Positions 36,907 to 49,204 of a DNA stretch of 64,000 nucleotides are shown here, piece by piece (within the stretch, counting starts at the first letter, position 1; every line of letters starts with the position of its first letter). The stretch is from Marisa cornuarietis. Taxonomy: Eukaryota; Mollusca; Gastropoda; Architaenioglossa; Ampullariidae. The notes under the pieces are model-generated. The model did no database searches. It saw nothing but the letters and a program-made list of their open reading frames with translations, and had not been told where the DNA came from. Where the stretch lies: the NCBI GenBank assembly GCA_004794655.1, contig SMMW01000153.1, forward strand, positions 3,172,501 to 3,236,500. Reading direction: 5' to 3'. A program made the translations under genes and the position numbers.

Positions 36907-39407
36907 TTGTGTGGGTGATTGCTGGATGAGTGAGCTGGATTTCACAGCAGCCATGTGTTTGACGAAGGTGCACTGGAGGCTTATAAGAATGCATTGTGTC
37001 CACGACAGTTGTGTATGAGATTCACACTGCGAGTTACCTGGGCTAAATATTTGCAAGCCCAGAGTAAAGAAGCATGCCTACAATAGTGAACAAGATGTAC
37101 TAAATGGTTCCAAATCATTGAGCACTAAGTACTTACAGGAACATACTGGACCCGAGGGCAAAAAAAAAAACAAAAAAACAAAAACAAAACCCACGCTAAC
37201 TTGTCGCCTGTTGGAACTTTGTAATTATAAACACCTGTTTCAGACTCCAAACAGTTGTCTCACTATGTTTTTCATAGAAGGGGCTAGAGCTTATTTTTCT
37301 TGCCTGAATCACAAAAAGAGAGATTGTTGTGACTCACTGGGATTGTTGCTATACTTGCTATAGTGCTAACATGCTGTGGCAAAACTACAGCTTGACCTAA
37401 TAAAGTAAGCTAATTTTGTGTGTCACAAACAATGATATAAATATCAATATAACCCATGGAGGAAAAAACGGTTCCCTTTACCTGGCTTACCCGCACAAAG
37501 TGAATGTTAAATACTTACAGAAAACTAAATGGTGAATCCTTACCAATAAACACTGGATGATAGATCCTTACAGACACACACTGGATGTTTATTACTTACT
37601 GGAACACACTAGGGGTTAACTAGTTAAAGGAACACACCCGACACTAAATTCTAACCATTTATAGGAACACATTGGATAATAAAGTGCTTAGAGACACATG
37701 GATGCCAAATGCTAAATATTTTCAAAAACACACTGGGTGCTGAGTATGTACTGAAATACATCAAATGTTTAATGTTTGCAGAGGCACACTGGATCCTAAA
37801 TAACTTTTTTCAGGAAAACACAGGATGTAAATATTTACACTAACACTGTTTAGAGACATACAGTGGATGCTAGACAGAGATTACTGGAACACACTAGCTG
37901 GGTGTTAAGTGGTTACATACACACACTGAATGCTAATAATGATGTATATGCTGTAGGTGTTAACCTGTTACAGGCACACCCTGAATGATAATATTTATAA
38001 GAATACTTTAGGTGTTGACTAGTAACAGGCACACACTGGATGCTAATAATAATATAAACACTGTAGATGTTTATTAACCTGTTACAGGCACACCCTGAAT
38101 GCTAATAATTATATAAACACTGTAGATGTTTATTAACCTGTTACAAGCACACACTGCATGCTAATAATTATATAAACACTGTAGGTGTTAATTAACCTGT
38201 TACAGGCACACACTGGATGCTAATAATTATATAAACACTGTAGATGTTTATTAACCTGTTACAAGCACACACTGCATGCTAATAATTATATAAACACTGT
38301 AGGTGTTAATTAACCTGTTACAGGCACACACTGGATGCTAATAATTATATAAACACTGTAGATGTTTATTAACCTGTTACAAGCACACACTGCATGCTAA
38401 TAATTATATAAACACTGTAGGTGTTAATTAACCTGTTACAGGCACACACTGGATGCTAATAATTATATAAACACTGTAGATGTTAATTAACCTGTTACAG
38501 GCACACACTGGATGTTAATAATTATATAAACACTGTAGATGTTAATTAACCTGTTACAGGCACACACTGGATGTGGGAGGTCGGCTCCATGTTGCTGGCT
38601 GGCCGGCCGGACTACGACAAGCGGACCAAAGAGAATGTGATGATGGAAGCGATAGAGGTGGAGAAACTGCAGGCCCTCCCGTCCCCAAGGCTCCTCAACA
38701 CCCATCTGTTCCCTAGCATGCTGCCACGTGATGTCAAGAACAAGAAGGTCAAGGTTATCCACGTCTACCGCAATGTCAAGGACGTGATGGTGTCCGCCTA
38801 CTTCCACATGAGCCAGACACCCGGGACGAGCAAGTTAACGATGGCAGATATGGATAAGGGTTTTCTTGACGAAAAATGTGAGGCTGGGTTAATCAAATTT
38901 GAATAGAGTTCCTTGTGTCTGGCAGTTTGCTGTCTTGTTTGAGGGCCTGCCTGTTTGGGAATTTTTAAGAGAGAAAGAAAGTCTGTCTATCAATCTATCT
39001 ACCTACTCCCTACTTCTCTGAAAGACATTTACTGGATTTCTCGGCGCCTCGTTGAATCTTCCTTCACGCCATGTGTAAATATTTCTATCCAATAAATATT
39101 ATCATTGCTGTGTATATTGTTTATCTTTGTCATTTATCTGCAGTACTTTATGTTAATTCTTTTGCTATTGTTTTTGTTGTTTATTGTCAGGTATTGGAGG
39201 TAACTACTTCATTTACATGAAGAAAATGGCTGAATTTAGAAAGGAGAATCCAGAGGTTCCTGTCTTCAACATCTCCTTTGAGGACATGAAGGAGGTAAGT
39301 ATCACTCGTTTATGACCATTTTTAACGGTCTTAGTTTTCAAAGTTTCCATCTCTGTGTGCCAACCTTCTCACCCTCTCCCTCCCCTACTCGCTCTCACTA
39401 TTTGTTT

Positions 39408-39501
<94 letters not shown>

Positions 39502-41371
39502 TCTGTCTACAGGATCCTACAGGAACTGTCAGGCGGTTGGCTGAGTTTCTGGGAGTGCCTGCATCACCAGAACTGTGCGTGCAAATTGCTGAGGCATGCA
39601 GCTTCCAAAATCTGAAGGCAGCAGACGACACCAAGCATGGTCCAGAATGGTTTGAAAAGATACCCATGCCTAAACTTCAATTTTACAGAAAAGGTAGGAC
39701 ATTTTAAAAAGATCAACTAAAATTCCTTCTTTCTCCTCTCCCCCGCCCTCTACTTATTTCTTCGCCCCCCCCCCCCATATCACCTTCGTTTTTGTCTAAT
39801 TTAATCTTGGGGCTTAAAAGGTTGCATTTCAAGTCCGGGTATCCTCTACATCAATAGAATTGTTGCTATAAATTCACACTATAGAAGATCATGGATAATG
39901 TCAGCGTGTATACTCCCCTTTGATGTATACTCCTTTTTTATTTTTTTCTGATTCTGGCTATAATAGAAAAGAGTTAGTCCATCCACTTATCAATAAAGAA
40001 CAAATTAAACAACTTAGAGCCGAACAGAAACGGGACAAATATTGAAAATATAACATTGAATGTTCTAGGGCATATACTTTGGGGCTCAACATGACAATTG
40101 AGCATGAAGAACAATATTGTCTTATTACCAGTCACAAACAACGACCCTCCCTGAGAACAGGAACAAGCACTTTGGGCTACTAGTAGATTTCGTCATGGCG
40201 TTTTGTCATGGCAGAAAAAAATCACAGAACAATAAGAAGTCAAAAGTAAACTATAAATATAAAAGGTAAATTAAGTCAATCCAAAAAATTTTAACCATTT
40301 CTTTATTTGGTTACAGTTACACCAAAAGGCCTGTACAGTTTTGTCACAAATGTCAAATAAAATGATTTTTGAGTCTGGTGATGAGTTAACGACACCCAGC
40401 CTGATCAAGGAGAGAAGATTATTCCAAAACACACAAATAACAACAGTTACTGATTGTCCTCAGCCCTAACCCTCACAGTTTATACTCGTACAGCCTTTCA
40501 TTGACCTCTCGATGGTCATGAGACTCTCACACCCACCTACCCTCAGGCAAATCACTCGTCGTCCACCCACTTTTTATATATTTTTTGTCCCCTTTTTATC
40601 CGAAAATCAGGTTTGTGGCAGACTTATACGACACATCCTTTGCGCACTTATTTACAAAAAAGGTCCCTACTTTCACTTAGGGTTTTGCCCCAGCTGACAA
40701 GCTGTGTATACCACAGAACCTCTCCTGAAGGTGATGGCTTCTGTTGCTTGTTTACACAGCAAGCGTTTCTGATAAGTCGTTTTCCAAGTGTACTTTCTTC
40801 CAAAAAGGACTGGGAATATTTATGAAATATTATCACGAATTTACTTTTTTTCGTTAACAAGTTTTTTAAGTTAATGACAAGTATTTATGTTAATAGACGA
40901 AGTTGCAAACGTCTCCAACAAGTCATTTTTATTGTAAACAAAGAACTGCAAAAGTTCTTAAGTTTTATTGGCAGATTTTTTTTGCGACTGGGACTGCGTA
41001 GTCTCTGATGAATTCTTATTTAGCGTTTTCATGCATATACACAAAAGACATTTAATTCACTGTTAAACATTTATTAAATGCCGTCTCCACTTAAATTGTT
41101 CGAATATTTTATTCATTAATGTTTATCTCATTAGTTTAAGATTTTTTTTTCCTTTGACCCTTATACACACTGTCAGTTGCCTCGTTCTTAAGTCAAATTT
41201 TATCAGGGTAAAAAGTCTGTGTGCCTGACGAACGAAAGAGTTGATGTTGTCATTGTTTCAGGGGAAGTGGGAGACTGGAAGAACCACCTGACTGTGGCCC
41301 AGAGCGAACGCCTGGACGCCGCAGTGAAAGAACTCGATGGTCTGGACTATCACTTCCGCTACACCCTCTAG
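36523..41371 (+). CDS. Cytosolic sulfotransferase SULT-C, 296 aa (5 coding exons)
   Basis: Coding exons 36523-36700, 38560-38877, 39191-39294, 39513-39693, 41262-41371 (TAG); phases 1,1,0,1; total 891 bp. The protein follows the cytosolic SULT plan and its numbering happens to coincide with human SULT1E1 over the core: PSB loop YPKAGTHW (K58), NTHLFPSMLP (N106, H108), YRNVKDVMVSAYFH (R130, S138), RKG 259-261, and KNHLTVAQSE (K267, TV271-272, E276), the KxxxTVxxxE dimer motif. H108 is the expected catalytic base and R130/S138 bind the PAPS 3'-phosphate. Lys106 of vertebrate SULTs is Asn here. The start was chosen because it is the first in-frame ATG after the spliced leader. Intron 1 ends in the 59-bp acceptor array and intron 3 in (GT)44. 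Expected role: sulfation of small hydroxylated compounds in the cytosol; substrate unknown. Confidence 0.9.
37100..37964 (+). repeat. Degenerate ~29-bp precursor array in SULT-C intron 1
   Basis: Many diverged units of the form CTTACAGACACACACTGGAT plus a short AT-rich spacer, about 29 bp apart (for example at 37568, 37660, 37776). They grade into the regular 59-bp array at 37965. Confidence 0.7.
37965..38559 (+). repeat. 59-bp minisatellite whose unit is the exon-2 splice acceptor (SULT-C)
   Basis: About 10 units; each contains TTACAG|GCACACACTGGATG, identical to the functional intron 1/exon 2 junction at 38559/38560, then CTAATAATTATATAAACACT and GTAGGTGTTAATTAACC. The unit is two related ~29-bp halves. 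Variant units with ACAAGC/CTGCATG alternate with ACAGGC/CTGGATG, showing a two-unit higher-order period. Splicing to any internal copy would read GTHWMLIII and then stop. Confidence 0.95.
39411..39498. repeat. (GT)44 tract next to the SULT-C exon 4 acceptor
   Basis: About 88 bp of GT, then AATTCTGTCTACAG and exon 4 at 39513. Confidence 0.95.
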
Positions 41372-41722
41372 TCACTGCTCACCCGAGCTTCCTACCCTCT
41401 TGTACTTAGGGGACAGAGAAGAAAAGTGTTTTTAAAGTGTACTTATTGCATCATCGCCTAGTGGATTGTGGGACTGATATGAGAAATTGATGTTACAGGA
41501 TTGTTCGATCAACTTTCCAAAGTATAGTGTTTCAGGACTTGTGAATAACGTTTTGCCTTCATAAGCTAATGGAGGCTGTGCTAAGCAAGATAGAAGGAAT
41601 TCCACAATCATGCTTTACACTAGTTTGCAATCATAAAGATTCTATGTTCACCCTCGATCTACCCTTAGAAACAAAAAAGCTAAAATACAAGGAAGACCGA
41701 GAAATTAAACAAAAATTCTCGA

Positions 41723-41723
<1 letters not shown>

Positions 41724-41816
<93 letters not shown>
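41724..41816. repeat. (GT)n microsatellite
   Basis: About 46 GT units in the 3' flank of SULT-C, roughly 350 bp after the stop. Confidence 0.95.
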
Positions 41817-41819
<3 letters not shown>

Positions 41820-43207
41820 ACTCAAACTTAGTATAATGAATTCCTCTCTTATTTGATGCTTAGCAACTGCTTTATTTCCCCTCCCTAGTCCCTCAACTTT
41901 CCCCATCGGACAATGATGATGATGGTGACGATGAATAATAACAATGATGACTATAACAAGTGAGGCGGGGACAAGTACTAATAATGATAGCTGCCATGAC
42001 CGTCATTGACATTATCCCGCACGTGTGAGAGAGCTAGCGGGGTGCAGTGCTGTTGACACTCGTTTTCGGCTGCACGAGGTGATCTTCTATAAGCTATGTC
42101 TCCGTCAACAAGTTCTCTGTTAAATGCAGGTCACGAGGTTCAGTTCAGAAAGTGCAACGTTACAGACCAAGTGAATGAAGGGTGGTGGTGGTGGTGGTGG
42201 GGAGGATGGTCGGGCAGTGCTCAAGCAATAAGGGGGGGGGAGGGCTACCTCCCATATCATAAAGACGGTTTGCACGTACTATCCACCATTCCACCCACCC
42301 TACTTTCTCTAAATTCTCACCCAGGTGTATAACAGTTATTGACCTAAGTATACGTCAGTGGCTGAATGGCAACTGAAATTCTCAGTTTGTTCGTGTGACT
42401 GCATTAGTGATGAAAACTATTGAGCGCTGCACCAACTGGTCTCCTATAAAAGTACATCACCACTCTCTCCATCATCTAGCGCTCTTTTTTTTTTTTGTTT
42501 TGTTTTAAGAAGGCTGGTCACGAATGTCAGAAAGTGTGAGGTTTCCACAGATCATAGAAGTCTGTGGATGTTGCAGAGCGGGGAAAAGAAGAGATTTAGT
42601 GAGGCGGATGAGATGCAGGGCTGAACGAATCAAGGGACGCTACCTTCTACGTTAAAAAAAGTTTACGCGAATTAGCTCCCCTTCTCTAAGTGCTGCGCCG
42701 CATGTACAACAGCTATTCACTTAGACAGGTCTGTGGCTTACTGAACGGCGACAGAAATATTTAGTTTGCTCTGATAGCCTTCTGAATAACTTTTTAACAT
42801 TTTTGTCACCTAAAACCCCGTCGGCGAGAGTGGATATCTTTTAAAGAGATAGCCACATTAACAAAAAGTTAAGTTTATATTTGCACAGCTGTGCTGTAAG
42901 ACATGTTGGATGGAGTATAAAAAAAAAACAGCTGGTTCCAAAACATCACAGAATGATCTACTTTAAATACTTCCATCGTACTCAGTGAGGTAGACGACAG
43001 ACCACAATGGCAGTCTCTGTCACCTGTTGCTTCACATCTCTAATCGCAATTAAAGCTCCACGTAGATCAAAGGAGCTAACATTTCCAGAATTTGAAGATT
43101 CTGAAAAATGAGTTTTAAATATTTCAAACCGCGCACACGCTTACAAGCAGCTTACATTGTCTCGTGAACTTTACATCAGCTGGAATCTGTCGTGAGACGA
43201 GCAAGGT

Positions 43208-43213
43208 CACGTG
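43208..43213. promoter_or_regulatory. Conserved E-box, SULT-D upstream
   Basis: CACGTG at the position equivalent to 35244, still intact although SULT-D itself is broken. Confidence 0.4.
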
Positions 43214-44008
43214 ATCTGTAACAACTGAGGGTGAGGAGATGGGGAGGTGGTGGGACTGACGAACAGCCGGGGTGAAAAAGTAGATCAGCCGCCATGACGG
43301 TTACCTGTGCACTGTGCCAAGAATTCAGAATTTAATTAATCAAACAAGCCTCGGCCAGATTATCGTCTCGGCTTGTTGAGGTGAAGGAGATAAGATGAGT
43401 GACTGATGACTACGACGATGCGGATGATGAACATGACTCTCGCTTCAGCAACATCCTGCACGTGTATTTGCTACAGAATTTGTCGTTCGTGCATAACATG
43501 GTCGGATGACGATGACAAACCTCGTATCTCCATTACACGTCCACTGGAAATTTTCACTTCCTTTTACCATCGCAGGCGTTTGCTTTTTTTTCACCAAAAT
43601 CTCTTTTTCTCATCTATGGAGAAAGGTAAATCAGCAGGCGATTTGTTTTGAATGACGTGAATTAAAAAAATAGGAAAAAATACCGAAACAGAAAATATAT
43701 GTAGGGAAGAGAAGAAACTGCACACAAGACACAGTCACCATAATACACAACACCTGAATATTGCTCCCATCATGCACCATGACTAAAAGTCGACTGACAA
43801 TTATTCTACTGTAGTTTTAATGCTGAGTGAGAAACATATAAGGAGCCAGCCTAGTCCTGAACACGGGGCCACATCCAGTGAGAAGTTACGAGATTTTACG
43901 TGAATCTTAGACACTAACCGACCTCTTGGCTAAGGACTTTTTTTTCTTAATGACAGGCTGTGATTCTCTGTACTAGCGCGACCCCCGACGTGTGTGTTTG
44001 TGTGTGTT

Positions 44009-44042
44009 GGGATGTGATGCTAGAGGCTGACTGGACGTGTGT

Positions 44043-44091
<49 letters not shown>

Positions 44092-44181
44092 GGGATGTGG
44101 TGCTAGAGGCTGACGGGACGTGTGTACGCGCGTGTGTGTGTGTGTGTGTGTGTGTTAGGATGTGGTGCTAGAGGCTGACTG

Positions 44182-44245
<64 letters not shown>
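44009..44245 (+). repeat. Tandem (GT)n-TGGGATGTGGTGCTAGAGGC units replacing the SULT-D promoter
   Basis: Three copies of TGGGATGTGGTGCTAGAGGC-TGACTGGACGTG, separated by (GT)n of changing length. SULT-C has a single related copy at about 35803-35840. The TATA box and noncoding exon that follow in SULT-C are absent here. Confidence 0.8.
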
Positions 44246-44246
<1 letters not shown>

Positions 44247-45210
44247 TTTGTGTGACTGAGGTAGAGAGACGGGTGACATCGTTTATAACTTTTTCTTATT
44301 AAACCTCGGTGTGAGGTTAAGTTCGTAATCGAAGAATGGACCCCGGCATGAACTGCACGGAAACAAGTTTTTTTTTAAATATTCTCTCATGGGTGGTTCA
44401 GTATCAAATGTTCGTCTGACACTTAAATAATAAGTAATATTTTTTTCTAAATATACGAATCCTATAATTACTGTCCTCTTGCCAGTGTGTCATCCTCATC
44501 GTCTCTTTTTCGCTGTTACTGTTGCCACCTTCCTCGTCATCATTCTCTGTCCTCTATGATGTCAGAGCCCACTCTCAGTTTCATCATGGACGACATGCAA
44601 GACATCATCGCCAAATTTCCGGTGGTGGATGTGGAGGGCCTCGTTCTGCCAACAATATTCGAAATGAACCGCCCGATGGCTGAACACATCGAATGCATCC
44701 GGGCACTCGAGCTGAGCGACAACGACATCCTTCTCTGTGCGTATCCAAAAGCCGGAAAGTCAACCGACGATGGTTAAGATGTGGACATTTTGGAGCTTTG
44801 GCTTTGAAGGTGTGGTAGGAAAGGAAAACTAATTTGGATTTATAAGAGGATTTACGGAACAACTACTTTAAGCTGTTAAGTAATTATTATGTTATTAAGT
44901 CAAAGTGAACATGTGGTTGACTGGCTGGCTGGCTGGCTGTATGGGCGGTTGCTGGATCAGTGAGCTGGATTTCGCGGCAGCCACGTCCAGCAAGTTTTTA
45001 AAGAAGGTGCACAGGAGGCTTATAGGAATGCACTGCGTCCACGAGAACTGTGTATGAGATACTGTGAGTCGGGCTGTGTGTTAAGTATTTGCAAGACCAG
45101 ACTAAGGTGGCAGGCGTCGACCGCCATCAACGGAGTCCTGGAGAACCGTCTTGGGCAAGATGTCATGTCGGACGACATCACCGAACCACATCAGCTTCTG
45201 TCGCTTGATG

Positions 45211-45855
45211 ATTATTAACCTGTTACAGGCACACACTGTATGCTAATAATTATATAAACACTGTAGGTGTTAATTAACCTGTTACAGGCACACACTGTAT
45301 GCTAATAATTATATAAACACTGTAGGTGTTAATTAACCTGTTACAGGAACACACTGGATGCTAATAATTATATAAACACTGTAGGTGTTAATTAACCTGT
45401 TACAGGCACACACTGTATGCTAATAATTATATAAACACTGTAGGTGTTAATTAACCTGTTACAGGCACACACTGTATGCTAATAATTATATAAACACTGT
45501 AGATGTTAATTAACCTGTTACAGGCACACACTGGATGTTATTATATAAACACTGTAGATGTTAATTAACCTGTTACAGGCACACACTGGATGCTAATAAT
45601 TATATAAACACTGTAGATGTTAATTAACCTGTTACAGACACACACTGGATGCTAATAATTATATAAACACTGTAGATGTTAATTAACCTGTTACAGGCAC
45701 ACACTGGATGCTAATAATTATATAAACACTGTAGGTGTTAATTAACCTGTTACAGACACACACTGGATGCTAATAATTATATAAACATTGTAGGTGTTAA
45801 TTACCCTGTTACAGACACACACTGGATGCTAATAATTATATAAACACTGTATATT
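45211..45855 (+). repeat. 59-bp acceptor-derived minisatellite in SULT-D
   Basis: About 11 units nearly identical to those of SULT-C and SULT-E, with ACAGGC/ACAGAC and CTGTATG/CTGGATG variants. It begins abruptly after unrelated sequence (45105-45205) and lacks the degenerate leader seen in the other two copies. Confidence 0.95.
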
Positions 45856-46399
45856 ATTAACACAAGGTCATCCACGTCTACCGCAATGTCAAGGACGTGA
45901 TGGTGTCTTTCTACTTCCACATGAAACAAGTGCCTGACACCAGAAATCTGACGATAGGAGCGATGGAAAAGAGTTTTTTGGACGAAAAATGTGAGGCTGG
46001 GTTAATTGATTTTCAATCGAATCTTGTGTTTTGTGATTTGCTGTCCTGTTTGAGGGCTTGCTTTTTAATTTTTTAGAGCGAAATGTAAAGTCTGTCTATC
46101 AGTCACTCTTGTCTACTTACTTCCTTATTGTCTGAAGTACTTTTTAAGGATCTGATGGCGCCTCGGTGAATCCCCTAGTGTTGGGTGCAAATATTTCTGT
46201 ACGATATATGTTATTATTATTGCTTTAATCTTTAGTCATGTTTTCTATAACACTTTATGTTAATTCTTTTGTTGTTGTCTTGTCAGGTGTTGGAGGAAAC
46301 TACTTCATCTACATGAAGAAAATGGCTGAATTCAGGAGGGAGAATCCAGAGGTTTCTGTCTTCAACGTGTCCTTTGAGGACATGAGGGAGGTAAGTACA

Positions 46400-46463
46400 A
46401 CCTGTAACGGTCTTCTTTTTTAGAGTTTCCAGTTTCCGTAACTACCTTCTCACCCACCCTTCC

Positions 46464-46495
<32 letters not shown>

Positions 46496-48880
46496 CGTGT
46501 GTATATGTGTGTGAGAGGAAATGTATGTGTGATTAAAATGTATAGAAAAGGTATTACATTTTCAACAGAACAATTTATTTTAAAATCTTTCTTCGTTTTA
46601 CTCTTTTTCCTCTCCTTTTTCTTCGTCCCCCACCCCATCAACTTGCTTCTACTCTAACTCCTTACCATTATGAGGTTTCAAAGGCTGGACATCCTCTACA
46701 TCCATAGAATTGTTGCCAATAATTCACATTACAGAAGATGAGGATTAATGTTGACAAGTATTTTCCCCTTGTGTATGCCTTCTTTGATTTTTTTCTCTCA
46801 TTCTGATTATAGCAGCAATTAATTCTTCTATCCGCTTACCAGGAAAAAAAAAGTTTAGAACCCAATGTAAACAGAACAAATATTCAAATATATAATTGGA
46901 TGTTTTGCGGCATGCTCCTTATAGAACATGTTGAGCATTATCAGTAAATTTGTCTTAATTCTTACAAACTACGAAAACCAACCCTCCCTCAAAACACGGA
47001 CAAGCCCTTTGGTCTACTACAGTAGATTTTGTCATTGCCTTTGTATGATGGTTAGAAAGATGATAGAGCGATAAGAAGTCGGAAATCAGGACATGATGCT
47101 GAAATTTTCAACCCCATCAGACCTCGTCCTTAGTCTGATCTTTTACTTCCATTGGTTACCTATCTACTCCTTTCAAACGTCCGGAATCAGATCACTCTAT
47201 TCCAGAAACTTCTTATATGAGCCATAATTGGAGGCTCAAACGATCCAAAATGGCCTGAGAGATACATCCGCTTTTTTCAGACAATGGAGCATAACTGTCA
47301 CATTCACTCCAACTGTTAGTTTGACCTCTTCTGGTTTTGATGTCTGTTCATTCCTATTTGCGCAATATCTACACCACGCCAGTCCACCACATCTAATCTC
47401 AGTTATGTTCAAATGTCCAACCCTGGTTTTTTTTAATTAATTTTCTAACAATAACAAACAACAATGTTGTGACTAACGGGACTTATACATTCGCAACAGA
47501 CGAAGTAGCGCCTCTAGTTTCAGCGAAGTGCGATACTTCATCAGCAGCAACATCGACTTTCACTTTCAGAGATCGTTGTCCTACGAAATATCAATGTGCG
47601 GATTCATGGCCGTTTATGACTAAAATTAGTTTCATGAAATAAAGCTAGTTGAGTTCGTATTTTTGAAGTTCATTGCATGCAAAACAAGTTCAGTACGATA
47701 GATTAGACTAAAGAAATTACCCAGACTTACTATTTGGTAGGGAAATACCGACTATGTCTAATGTTCTTGTCAATCAAGAAGCTTCTTTTATCTGGCGCAG
47801 TTTCCTTTTTCGTGTCACGGTTATCCCTGTAGTTTGGCAAATATTTGCTCCATTCTCGGTGTATATTTGCTGGTTAACCAGAGAATCTGTCATATAGAAG
47901 TCATGGATTCACTTTTGTGGGCAGTACGAACCCCAAATTCTCTTTTTACCACGGCAGTTCTGACTATTACATTTATATTATATTGATGTGTTTCATGTTC
48001 AAAATTCTAAATTCTGACATTATAATGCATTCTGAGTGAAAGTTTAGATAAAACTTAATAAAGTGGACAAAAAGTTATCAGAAGTACTTGACACAAAATT
48101 ACATTCCTTTAAAATGTGTAACCTCGTCCCAAAAAACTACGATTCATCCATATTTTATTTATCAACAGTTTAGGATGAGACAGATGAGATAGATAAATGA
48201 TAAAATGTAAAAGGTAAATTAATTTAATTCAATACAATTATAGAATTCTATAGATAGAATTACAGAAAACGGCATGCACAGTTTAGTCACAAATGTCAAA
48301 CAAATGAAATAAAATGATTTTAAAGTCTGGTCATGACTTAACGACACCTAGGAAAGCCGTCAGGTTCCCCGACCTGATCAAGAAGGAAGACTGCTCGAGA
48401 AAATAAAAACATTGTATAACTGTGACTAACTGTCATCAGCTTGAAATCCTCACAGTTTATACTCATAAAGCCTTTCAATGATGTCCTTAGTTGTTAAAGT
48501 TCACGATAAGTATTTATGTCAAGTTTCAAACGTCTCCAACGGGTTATTTTTGTTGTAAATAATAAAAAAAAACTTTAAACGTTTTTGACAAGTTTTATTG
48601 CCGGTTTATTGTGTTTGAGACTGTGTAGTTTCTGATAAATTGTTATTTCGAGTTTCCTAATATTTTTCGGCCATTTTCCATCTAGAAACACATTAAACAT
48701 TTCACCATTAAATATTTATTAAATGCCTTCTATACTTAAATTGTTCAACTATTTTACTCATTAGTTTCAGATTTTTTTTTCTTTTACCCTCGTTAATACT
48801 GTCAGCTGACGAGCTTTTATTGCGACTTTTGTCAGGAAAAAGTCTGTATGCCTGACGGATGAAAGAGTTGATGTTGTCAT
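46400..48880. other. Introns 3-4 region of SULT-D, no other gene
   Basis: The sequence aligns by eye with SULT-C intron 4 in several places (for example the TTGTTGC..AATTCACA and CCTGACG..GAAAGAGTTGATG segments). A purine/pyrimidine tract lies at about 46463-46495. No separate coding signal. Confidence 0.5.
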
Positions 48881-49204
48881 TGTTTCAGGGGAAGTGGGAG
48901 ACTGCAAGAACCACGTGACTGTGGCCCAGAGCGAACGTCTGGACGCCGCATTGAACGATTCCTACATCCAGATTACTCACCTAATCGATCTATATACTCC
49001 TAAACGCCCTGCTCAACAAATTCTTCTTACAATTCCTACTCTACTTGTCTTTCCCTCCTAAACCTCTCTCTTCTCCTACCTGACTACTCAACTCCTTGCT
49101 CGCGCTCTCCCTCACGTCATTTCCTTCACTTTTTTACATCATCCATACACGTCTTCCGAACAACTGACGTCATTCACGCTCTTTCGTTCTTCCACACTAA
49201 TCCT

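Larger units (their letters stand above)
44486..48955 (+). pseudogene. Sulfotransferase pseudogene SULT-D
   Basis: The spliced-leader acceptor GCCAG|TGTGTCATCC (44486) and exon 1 with ATG at 44556 or 44586 are intact in frame, up to the YPKAG codons. The donor is mutated: CCG|GAAAGT where SULT-E has CCG|GTAGGT. The first ~190 bp of exon 2 are gone, and the acceptor array (45211-45855) runs almost into the remainder, 45864-45990 (KVIHVYRNVKDVMVSFYFH...FLDEKC). Exon 3 (46287-46390) is open. Exon 4 is lost except for about 13 bp (ATGTATAGAAAAG) near 46537-46549. Exon 5 (48889 to about 48953) has Trp to Cys in GDWKN and loses the last 16 residues. The promoter and noncoding exon are replaced by GT-rich repeats. 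Several independent lesions make this non-functional. Confidence 0.9.

Noticed and set aside
37965..38559. Reading the 59-bp array as a coding repeat (each unit adding THWM residues)
   Set aside because: The unit contains in-frame stops (TATATAA) and is not a multiple of three (59 bp), so it cannot be translated through.
38487..38807. Minus-strand ORFs of 106 aa (also 53751-54071) conserved between SULT-C and SULT-E
   Set aside because: Exact antisense shadows of sulfotransferase exon 2; conservation follows from the sense strand.
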